A DNA stretch of 44,303 nt from Candidatus Kapaibacterium sp. (lineage in GTDB: Bacteria > Bacteroidota > Ignavibacteria > Kapaibacteriales > UBA4661). Made by a program: the position numbers and the translations under genes. A model generated the notes under the pieces. It ran no database searches and was not told where the DNA came from. It saw only the letters and a program-made list of their open reading frames with translations. Shown one piece after another: positions 37,287-44,303 of the stretch; position 1 is the stretch's first letter; each line of letters begins with the position of its first letter. Location of the stretch: the NCBI GenBank assembly GCA_025055035.1, contig JANWZB010000011.1:1-44303 (forward strand), given 5' to 3'.

Positions 37287-38456
37287 TCATGCAACAGCAA
37301 GAGCAATGCGCCTATGCTCGACCATTGCTTCAACAAATTGCCGAAACAAGTAGTCAGAATCATGGGTTCCGGGAGCTGCTTCTGGGTGATACTGCACACA
37401 GAAAATCGGTAGCGTGCGATGGCGAAATCCTGATACAGTGTTGTCATTCAAGTTGATATGTGTTAGCTCTATCTCTGGGGGCATAGACGCTGCGTCAATA
37501 GCAAATCCGTGATTCTGTGAAGTGATTTCAATCGTGCCAGTGAGCAGATTCTTTACTGGGTGATTAACCCCTCGATGACCAAACTTCATTTTATACGTTG
37601 CGGCACCGAGTGCAAGCCCTAAAATTTGGTGTCCCAAGCAAATTCCAAATATAGGCTTTTCGGTAAGTACTTCGCGTACAGCATCAATATTGACAACAGC
37701 GGGGTCTCCCGGTCCGTTCGAAAGAAATATACCATCGGGATCGTAAGCGCGGATGTCATCAGCATGGACTGTCGAAGGAAATACCATAATCTCGCAGCCA
37801 TAGCTTGCTAGGCGGCGGAGAATATTTTTTTTGATACCGTAGTCAATCGCTGCAACCCGTAACTTCCTTGGAAGACGGTATTCATGTGTGCTAAGTATGT
37901 ACGGCTCTTCTTGCTCTTCGAATAAAAATGGCTCTTTACACGACACATATTCGGTCAGGTCTAAACCATTCATGCTTGGCAGATTGCGCGAACGTTCTAT
38001 TAGTGCATCGGGTCTTTTTTCTTTCGCTGAAATAATTCCCCGCATTACACCTTCACTTCGCAATACTCTTACCAGTGCCCGTGTGTCAATGCCTTCAATA
38101 CCAATCTTGCAATGCTCCTGCAAGAACTCTGCAAGAGACCGTGTAGCACGCCAGCTAGAGTATGCTTTTGAATATTCGCGCACGATAAGCCCCTCCGCCT
38201 GCATGCTGCCTGATTCTCCATCATAGGGATTGACACCGTAGTTCCCGATATGAGGATAGGTAAACGTCAGGATTTGACCATAGTAACTTGGGTCTGTCAG
38301 GGCTTCTTGGTAGCCCATCATTGCAGTATTAAAGATCACTTCACCTTCTGCCTCTGCCTCTACATCCCCAAAAGCAAAGCCACGAAATATCATACCATTT
38401 TCAAGAGCAAGAAGAGCAGGCTGAGAGTTCAAAAAGGGAGGCTGTGATGGTGTCAT
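37287..38456 (-). CDS. carA: carbamoyl-phosphate synthase small (glutaminase) subunit
   Basis: Provides ammonia from glutamine to the large subunit for carbamoyl phosphate, used in arginine and pyrimidine synthesis. The 389-residue protein has the CarA N-terminal domain (FNTAMMGYQEALTDPSYYGQ, 42-61; EGIDTRALVR, 121-130). The class I glutaminase domain has Cys273 in FGICLGHQ and His357/Glu359 in VQYHPEAAPG. All catalytic residues are present. carB is not in the window. It is followed by the GNAT gene in a probable two-gene operon. Confidence 0.97.
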   Translation of the reverse strand: MTPSQPPFLNSQPALLALENGMIFRGFAFGDVEAEAEGEVIFNTAMMGYQEALTDPSYYGQILTFTYPHIGNYGVNPYDGESGSMQAEGLIVREYSKAYSSWRATRSLAEFLQEHCKIGIEGIDTRALVRVLRSEGVMRGIISAKEKRPDALIERSRNLPSMNGLDLTEYVSCKEPFLFEEQEEPYILSTHEYRLPRKLRVAAIDYGIKKNILRRLASYGCEIMVFPSTVHADDIRAYDPDGIFLSNGPGDPAVVNIDAVREVLTEKPIFGICLGHQILGLALGAATYKMKFGHRGVNHPVKNLLTGTIEITSQNHGFAIDAASMPPEIELTHINLNDNTVSGFRHRTLPIFCVQYHPEAAPGTHDSDYLFRQFVEAMVEHRRIALAVA

Positions 38457-38508
38457 TGCTATGTGCAGTGGTTCTAGAAATATGTGGATCAGTACGGCAT
38501 CAGCTGTT

Positions 38509-38544
38509 GGTTGTTATTGTGCTGGAAATCTATGAGTAACAACC
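38509..38544. repeat. 8-bp inverted repeat between hflX and carA
   Basis: GGTTGTTA (38509-38516) and TAACAACC (38537-38544) form a perfect stem with a 20-base loop, after the hflX stop and 53 bases before the carA start. No T-run follows. It may be a terminator remnant or part of the carA regulatory region. Confidence 0.3.
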
Positions 38545-38617
38545 TCTGATTACTGCTAGTATGTACCACGTGCAAAATACGCAAATTGCCTAATTTTATC
38601 AATGAGCAAATCGACTT

Positions 38618-39910
38618 CTATGGCTTTTGTAGAGGGTTCTCTATGATCCATTGGCGAACGCGATGCAAGGCTTCCGGCAATACACGAACAATAAGTTCAA
38701 TTCCCATGTCAGTATCCACGCGTTCTATAATCGTGCTAGTTCGGTAGAGTTCTGTAAATTCTTTCATAGCACTGTACGGTATCATCAGGCGTAGCACTGT
38801 AGAACGCTTATCAATCATTGCAAGCATTATATCTTGAAGTGCCGGTATGTTAATACCACGTTGCGCAGAAATTCCAACACTGTGTGGATATATTTCCTGT
38901 AAATGATGAACAATGCTACGGTCTGCAAGGGCATCAATTTTATTGAACACCATAATTGTAGGCTTACCGCTTGCACCAATATCTTCTAGGGTTTCTGCAA
39001 CAGCTTGGATATGCTCACGGAACTGCGGGTGAGATATATCAACAACATGCAGTAACACATCAGCTTCGAGAGTCTCAGCTAGGGTGCTGCGAAATGATGC
39101 CACAAGCTGTGCAGGAAGCTTACGAATAAATCCTACAGTATCGGACAACAAAACAGTCCGGTGCGTTGTATGGTCGCTACCTGTAAGTTCCATTGTACGC
39201 ACAGTTGTATCTAACGTCGCAAACAGTTTATCTTCTATAAGCACCTCGGCACCGGTGAGTGCGTTCATGAGCGTGGACTTTCCAGCATTAGTATATCCTA
39301 CCAGTGCAAACCGTTCCATTTCGGTGCGTCCTTTCCGCTGTTCAGCTTTCTGCACAGCAACATACTCAAGCTTTTCTTTGAGCAGCGCTATTCTATCACG
39401 CACCAGGCGGCGGTCTGTTTCAATCTGTGTTTCGCCCGGTCCCTTTGAACCGATACCCCCAAACTGCTTAGATAAATGCGTCCACATGCGCGAGAGTCGC
39501 GGAAGCAAATACTGAAGCTGTGCAAGTTCCACCTGTAAACGAGCTTCGCTTGTGCGAGCACGCGAAGCAAAAATATCCAGAATTAAACCTGTGCGGTCAA
39601 GTACCTTAATGCCCAGCTCACGAGAAAGATTGCGTAGCTGTGCAGGAGTGAGTTCATCATCAAAAATGGCAATATCTATTGCATCACCTTGGATTATCCG
39701 CTTGATTTCCTCAAGCTTCCCTTTGCCGACCACAGTCGCTGCATCAGGGCGATCACGGTCTTGAAATATCGTGTATACAACTTCTGCTCCCGCCGTTTCT
39801 GCCAAGAACGACAGCTCCTCAAGATGCTCTAATGATTGTTCTCTTGTGTATGCACGGCTTCCTACACCGATAGCAAGAGCACGTTCGCGAGGAACACTAA
39901 GGCTATGCAA
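38618..39910 (-). CDS. hflX: ribosome-associated GTPase HflX
   Basis: A GTPase that splits stalled 70S ribosomes in other bacteria. The N-terminal HflX domain shows TVVGKGKLEEIK (59-70) and LSRELGIKVLDRTGLILDIFA (about 95-115). The helical linker has GPGETQIETDRRL (157-169). The G domain starts near 200, with P-loop GYTNAGKS (205-212), DTVGFIRKLP and FNKID. The start is TTG at 39910: no ATG or GTG exists in frame between the valS stop and the conserved N-terminus, so a TTG (or a rare ATT further upstream) must be used. It is 40 bases after valS, probably co-transcribed. Confidence 0.94.
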   Translation of the reverse strand: MHSLSVPRERALAIGVGSRAYTREQSLEHLEELSFLAETAGAEVVYTIFQDRDRPDAATVVGKGKLEEIKRIIQGDAIDIAIFDDELTPAQLRNLSRELGIKVLDRTGLILDIFASRARTSEARLQVELAQLQYLLPRLSRMWTHLSKQFGGIGSKGPGETQIETDRRLVRDRIALLKEKLEYVAVQKAEQRKGRTEMERFALVGYTNAGKSTLMNALTGAEVLIEDKLFATLDTTVRTMELTGSDHTTHRTVLLSDTVGFIRKLPAQLVASFRSTLAETLEADVLLHVVDISHPQFREHIQAVAETLEDIGASGKPTIMVFNKIDALADRSIVHHLQEIYPHSVGISAQRGINIPALQDIMLAMIDKRSTVLRLMIPYSAMKEFTELYRTSTIIERVDTDMGIELIVRVLPEALHRVRQWIIENPLQKP

Positions 39911-39950
39911 GGCTTTCTCAATACAAACGTGGGCAATACGTAGTATAATA

Positions 39951-42746
39951 TTATGCCAATTCTTGGATATTTGCGCGTAGCTTCTCTATAGCGTCTTGTG
40001 CATTTACCAGCTTTTCGCGTTCGTACTGTACAATTTCTGCAGGAGCATTTGCTATAAACTGCTTATTTGCGAGCTTTGCTTCAAGAGATTGGGCAAAGCT
40101 TTCAAGCCGTTCTAGCTCCTTGCGTAAGCGCTTACTTTCTTGAGCAACGTCCACCACTCCCTTCACAGTCAGAAATACCTGAATGCCTTGAACAAGGGCT
40201 GACACACTCCCTTCAGGCTTAAGCGCTGCCACAGCTATACTTAGTTCAGAAGCACGCGTCATTGCTCGAATGACAGGTTCTTGGGTTTGCATAAGAGTGC
40301 AGAGTTCTTCTGTTGAACAAGAAAGTGTTAGAGGGAGCTTCTCCGATGGTGGTATATTCATCAAGCCACGCAACGCTCGTCCCTGTTCAATAACCGCCTG
40401 CACCATCGCAAAACGCTCTAATGCCGTTGCATTTTCTGGTTCTAATGGCTCAGGTATAGGAGCTATACAAATGCTCTCCCCTTCTTGACGCTGCTCAAGC
40501 GATTGCCAGATTTCCTCTGTAAGAAACGGCATGATGGGGTGCAGAAGACGCAAAATACCATCAAAGAGTGAGACAGCAAAGTTTATAAGAGCCTGGTTAT
40601 AGCGTTTATCGGAGCTAGCATTCATGCGAATTTTTACTATCTCGACATACCAATCACAGAAATCGCTCCAAATAAAATGGTACATTGTGCGAGCGTAGTC
40701 GTGGAGTTTGTATTGTTCTAGCTGCTGTTGCGTTTCCCGAACTGTTAGCGCAAAGCGCGATAGAATCCATGCATCCGAGAGGCTCCGAGCAGAGTTCTGA
40801 AGAATACTCACGGACAAGGCACGCTGCGTAGGGTCAAGCTCTGCATACACTTCCTCGCGCTTTAGCAGAAGGAACCGTGCAGCATTCCATACCTTATTTG
40901 CGAAATTGCGACCTAGTTCCAGAGATTCAATATCTTGTGTTTTTTCGTTGATTTGAAGGCGGACATCTTGCCCGATAGGTGCAGCATTGATCATCGTAAA
41001 GCGCATCGCATCTGCGCCATACTTTGCGATAAGAGGCAGCGGGTCAGGAGAATTTCCCAGAGACTTCGAGAGCTTGCGCCCTTTGCCGTCGCGAATGATA
41101 CTTGTAAAGTACACTTCCCTAAATGGAATTTCTTTGCGAAACTTTAGGCTGAACATAATCATGCGTGCAACCCAGAAAAAAATAATATCAGGACCTGTCA
41201 CAAGAAGGTCTGTTGGGAAAAACTTCTGCATTGTGGGCGTGTTTAGTGTTGCATCTGTGCCATCCCAGCCCATTGTTGTCAGAGGCCAAATATTCGAAGA
41301 GAACCATGTGTCAAACACGTCCTCGTCTTGGCGCAGCGGTGTGCCTGTATCAAGACCAAGCTTTTGGCGTGCCTCATCCTCTGACCGTGCTGCTACTACT
41401 CTGCCATCCTCAGTATAGTAGGCAGGAATGCGAATACCCCACCATAGCTGGCGCGATATGCACCAGTCCTTTACATTATTCATCCAATGTTCATATGTCT
41501 TTACCCAGTGTTCGGGATAAAATTTCACACGACCTTCTTGTACCGCTTGTAGTGCTGGCTCAGCTAACGGTTTCATACGCACAAACCACTGGTCGCTGAG
41601 ATATGGTTCAACAGGCTCTCCACCACGTTCAGAATATCCAACATTATGTGTGTAGTCCTGTATCTCCTCAACTAAATCAAGTTCTTTAAGTTTCTCGACA
41701 ATCGCCTTACGTGCTGCAAAACGCTCCATGCCCTGAAATTCGCCTGCACACTCGTTGAGTGTTCCATCAGGGTGAATTGTATTAACTATGGGTAGCTGGT
41801 GGCGCTCTCCAACTACAAAGTCGTTGGGGTCATGCGCTGGTGTAATCTTGACACAGCCTGTACCGAACTGCGGGTCGGCGTATTCATCGGCGATAATAGG
41901 CACAACCTGTCCAGCGATCGGCACGCGCACACGCTTTCCTATGAGATGCTTATAACGCTCATCATCTGGATGAACTGCCACTGCAACATCACCAAACAAC
42001 GTCTCGGGTCGAGCTGTTGCAACAGCAAGATACCGCACGCGCTCAGGTAATGAGCTCTCACATTGCATGCCATTTTGACACTGCTTTACAACAGGACGCC
42101 GCCGCTCGATTGTTGTATCATCTTCGAACATGTAGCGCAGCACGTACATATGTTCTCTTACTTCGCGCCATTGCACTTCCTCATCCGACAGTGCAGATTG
42201 TGCTGCAGGCGACCAGTTAATAATACGCTTTCCACGATAAATGAGTTCTTCATCAAACAAGCGTATAAATACTTCTTGCACAGCTCGATACGATGTCGCG
42301 TCCATAGTAAATAGGCTACGCGACCAATCACTCGAGTTTCCTAACGCACGCAACTGTTCGAAAATGATGCCGCCGTACTCTTCCTTCCACTGCCATACAC
42401 GCTCCACAAATTTTTCTCGCCCTAGCTCTTGCCGTGTTATTCCTTCCTTACGAAGCTGCTGCACAACTTTCGATTCAGTCGCTATTCCTGCATGATCTAT
42501 CCCCGGAAACCAGCATACTTCTTTACCTTTCATGCGATTCCACCGAATGTAGATGTCCTGAATAGTGTGATTCAAAATATGCCCAAAGTGTAGCATCCCT
42601 GTAACATTTGGCGGAGGCATAAGAATGCTATATGCAGGCTTGGATGATGTATCCGATGCAGCAAAAATGTTGTGCTCCATCCAGTACTGATACCACTTTT
42701 TCTCAGTATCTGCTGGAGAGTATGCTTTCGGCAGTTCACGAGTCAT
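39951..42746 (-). CDS. valS: valine--tRNA ligase
   Basis: A class I aminoacyl-tRNA synthetase of 931 residues. PPPNVTGMLHFGH (44-56) holds the HIGH-type motif as HFGH, and KLSKS (558-562) is the KMSKS motif. The editing domain (about 200-340) has TARPETLFGDVAVAVHPDD, and WFPGIDHAGIATE is a typical ValRS stretch. The C-terminal coiled coil (about 865-931, with ESKRLRKELERLESFAQSL) is the usual ValRS tRNA-binding arm. It begins at ATG 42746 with no Shine-Dalgarno sequence and is the first gene of a minus-strand unit with hflX. Confidence 0.97.
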   Translation of the reverse strand: MTRELPKAYSPADTEKKWYQYWMEHNIFAASDTSSKPAYSILMPPPNVTGMLHFGHILNHTIQDIYIRWNRMKGKEVCWFPGIDHAGIATESKVVQQLRKEGITRQELGREKFVERVWQWKEEYGGIIFEQLRALGNSSDWSRSLFTMDATSYRAVQEVFIRLFDEELIYRGKRIINWSPAAQSALSDEEVQWREVREHMYVLRYMFEDDTTIERRRPVVKQCQNGMQCESSLPERVRYLAVATARPETLFGDVAVAVHPDDERYKHLIGKRVRVPIAGQVVPIIADEYADPQFGTGCVKITPAHDPNDFVVGERHQLPIVNTIHPDGTLNECAGEFQGMERFAARKAIVEKLKELDLVEEIQDYTHNVGYSERGGEPVEPYLSDQWFVRMKPLAEPALQAVQEGRVKFYPEHWVKTYEHWMNNVKDWCISRQLWWGIRIPAYYTEDGRVVAARSEDEARQKLGLDTGTPLRQDEDVFDTWFSSNIWPLTTMGWDGTDATLNTPTMQKFFPTDLLVTGPDIIFFWVARMIMFSLKFRKEIPFREVYFTSIIRDGKGRKLSKSLGNSPDPLPLIAKYGADAMRFTMINAAPIGQDVRLQINEKTQDIESLELGRNFANKVWNAARFLLLKREEVYAELDPTQRALSVSILQNSARSLSDAWILSRFALTVRETQQQLEQYKLHDYARTMYHFIWSDFCDWYVEIVKIRMNASSDKRYNQALINFAVSLFDGILRLLHPIMPFLTEEIWQSLEQRQEGESICIAPIPEPLEPENATALERFAMVQAVIEQGRALRGLMNIPPSEKLPLTLSCSTEELCTLMQTQEPVIRAMTRASELSIAVAALKPEGSVSALVQGIQVFLTVKGVVDVAQESKRLRKELERLESFAQSLEAKLANKQFIANAPAEIVQYEREKLVNAQDAIEKLRANIQELA

Positions 42747-43106
42747 TGAACACGGAGGAGAAAGTGGATAAACAGTTCAACTAGCTAGACGTGTATTGTA
42801 CACAGGAAACAAATTTGCAAAAAACACACAATGCATCAAAATACAGCACCATGTAGTCTGGATCTGCACACTATGCATCCATGTATTTGGGAACTTTGTA
42901 CACCGCAACAGTGTTCTCCATGCTATAAGCAATTTCTAACGTGCAGAGAATCTTTGCGCGAAATACCTGAAAACCGTATTTTAGTTGCCGTCTTGCACAG
43001 CTACCATGCTGCTTACTGCTCATTGCAGCACACCCCACGAATGCTACAGACAAAATAGCAGATTTCCTACAACCCCCTTTTTTACTCGTCATTTTCCACT
43101 GACACT
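42747..43106. other. 360-base divergent intergenic region (valS / sdhA)
   Basis: Must hold the promoters of valS (minus) and the succinate dehydrogenase gene (plus). I see no convincing promoter or terminator hairpin. The plus-strand 5' leader next to sdhA is pyrimidine-rich (CCCCCTTTTTTAC) and lacks a Shine-Dalgarno sequence. A 75-codon frame at 42831-43058 looks spurious (Cys/His-rich, no ribosome binding site). No cytochrome b subunit gene fits here. Confidence 0.5.
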
Positions 43107-44303
43107 ATGGCAACAGTTCTCGACTCTAAAGTTCCTAGCGGCCCGCTTGCTGAGAAATGGGACAAGCACAAGTTTGAATGCAAACTCGTTAATCCAGCAA
43201 ACCGCCGAAAGTTCTCGGTTATCGTCGTTGGAACAGGCTTAGCAGGTGCCTCGGCAGCTGCCACACTCGGCGAAATGGGATACAAAGTTAAGGCTTTCTG
43301 TTTTCAAGACTCACCTCGTCGCGCACATAGCATTGCTGCTCAAGGTGGTATCAATGCTGCAAAAAACTACCGTAATGACGGCGACAGCATTTACCGCCTT
43401 TTCTACGATACTATTAAAGGCGGCGACTATCGTGCCCGCGAAGCTAACGTGTACCGCTTGGCACAGGTGAGCGTGAACATCATTGACCAATGTGTTGCAC
43501 AAGGTGTTCCTTTTGCTCGCGAGTATGGCGGCTTACTCGATAACCGCTCGTTTGGTGGAGCGCAGGTATCACGCACATTTTATGCGCGTGGGCAGACAGG
43601 ACAACAGCTGCTTCTTGGTGCATATTCAGCACTCGAACGGCAGATTCACCTGAAAAATGTCGAAATGCACAGCCGCACTGAGATGCTCGACCTTGTTGTT
43701 ATCAATGGCAAGGCACGCGGAATTATAACACGGAACCTTGTTACAGGAGAAATAGAACGCTATGCTGCCGATGCTGTCCTACTCTGTACGGGTGGCTACG
43801 GAAATGTCTTCTTTCTTTCTACTAATGCACAAGGCTGCAATGTTACAGCCACATGGCGTGCCCACCGCAGAGGCGCCTTCTTTGCGAATCCTTGTTTTAC
43901 CCAAATTCATCCAACCTGCATACCTGTTCACGGCGAAGACCAATCGAAGCTCACCCTTATGAGTGAAAGTTTGCGCAACGACGGTCGTGTTTGGGTACCT
44001 AACAAAGCAGGCGACACACGCCGCCCCGAAGATATTCCCGAAGACGAACGCGACTATTTTCTTGAGCGCAAGTATCCTGCTTTTGGCAATCTTGTTCCGC
44101 GTGACATTGCTTCGCGTAGTGCCAAGGAGGTATGCGACGAAGGACGTGGCGTAGGCGGCGGTCAAGCCGTGTACCTTGATTTCAGCGATGCTATCAAGCG
44201 CTTAGGAGAAAAAGTTATCCGCGACCGCTACGGTAACCTCTTCGATATGTACGAACGCATTACAGCCCAGAATCCGTATAAAACCCCAATGATGATTTAT
44301 CCG
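43107..44303 (+). CDS. sdhA: succinate dehydrogenase / fumarate reductase flavoprotein subunit, partial
   Basis: The first 399 codons of the catalytic FAD subunit; the frame is open to the right edge. It oxidises succinate to fumarate, or the reverse, at the inner face of the cytoplasmic membrane. Visible: the FAD dinucleotide-binding motif [19 protein letters not shown] (about 38-56), the flavin-attachment region [14 protein letters not shown] (about 78-91), [10 protein letters not shown] (about 226-235), a substrate-site region [11 protein letters not shown], and RDIASRS with the catalytic arginine region. The N-terminus and the long insertion resemble the Bacteroidota/epsilon-type (SdhA with single cytochrome b) form. 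Starts at ATG 43107; sdhC is not directly upstream as it usually is in Bacteroidota, and sdhB would be expected to the right. Confidence 0.95.
   Translation, partial: MATVLDSKVPSGPLAEKWDKHKFECKLVNPANRRKFSVIVVGTGLAGASAAATLGEMGYKVKAFCFQDSPRRAHSIAAQGGINAAKNYRNDGDSIYRLFYDTIKGGDYRAREANVYRLAQVSVNIIDQCVAQGVPFAREYGGLLDNRSFGGAQVSRTFYARGQTGQQLLLGAYSALERQIHLKNVEMHSRTEMLDLVVINGKARGIITRNLVTGEIERYAADAVLLCTGGYGNVFFLSTNAQGCNVTATWRAHRRGAFFANPCFTQIHPTCIPVHGEDQSKLTLMSESLRNDGRVWVPNKAGDTRRPEDIPEDERDYFLERKYPAFGNLVPRDIASRSAKEVCDEGRGVGGGQAVYLDFSDAIKRLGEKVIRDRYGNLFDMYERITAQNPYKTPMMIYP

Noticed and set aside
42831-43058. 75-codon plus-strand frame upstream of sdhA
   Set aside because: Cys/His-rich sequence without hydrophobic segments or ribosome binding site; it cannot be sdhC.

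Overview
The window is a chromosomal stretch of about 44 kb dominated by housekeeping genes. It comes from a bacterium of the Bacteroidota/Chlorobiota (FCB) group, most likely a non-phototrophic Chlorobi-side lineage such as Kapabacteria or Ignavibacteria; this placement is an inference. The supporting signs are a 1899-residue secreted protein ending in a type IX secretion (T9SS) sorting domain, a PafA-like phosphatase, a Bacteroidota-type GNAT acetyltransferase next to carA, and the gene order rimP-nusA-infB-rbfA-truB-ribF-rpsO-pnp. Most start codons also lack a Shine-Dalgarno sequence, as is common in this group. I see no rRNA, CRISPR array, insertion sequence, phage gene or integrase.

Layout. 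1-2.2 kb (+): a small membrane protein, an FtsX-like ABC permease with a histidine-rich loop, and tRNA-Leu(UAA). 2.2-5.9 kb (-): glycyl-tRNA synthetase followed by a PASTA-containing penicillin-binding protein. 6.1-11.8 kb (-): the giant T9SS protein, with about twelve degenerate ~100-residue modules, five IPT/TIG-like domains and a sorting domain. 12.0-15.1 kb (-): PafA-like phosphatase, TlpA-like thioredoxin and a second thioredoxin-fold protein, probably one operon. 15.3-16.0 kb (-): an unrecognised 238-residue protein with its own strong ribosome binding site and terminator. 16.1-19.2 kb (-): ilvA and leuA (branched-chain amino acids), separated by a terminator. 19.5-21.1 kb (-): a four-helix membrane protein resembling DUF2254.

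21.5-32.6 kb (+) is the transcription/translation superoperon: rimP, nusA, infB, rbfA, truB, a secreted hypothetical protein, ribF, rpsO and pnp. It begins with a terminator-like hairpin directly against the rimP start codon, and a long imperfect duplex precedes pnp. 32.7-42.7 kb (-): a phosphohexomutase, enolase, a small lipoprotein, a GNAT (candidate N-acetylglutamate synthase), carA, hflX and valS. From 43.1 kb (+) the first 399 codons of a succinate dehydrogenase/fumarate reductase flavoprotein run off the right edge.

I find no clear undescribed defence or mobile system. The points most worth a second look are the rimP and pnp leader structures, the modular T9SS protein, the His-rich permease (probably metal-related), and the unrecognised genes at 15.3 and 28.0 kb. 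All family assignments are from reading the sequence; no database search was run.
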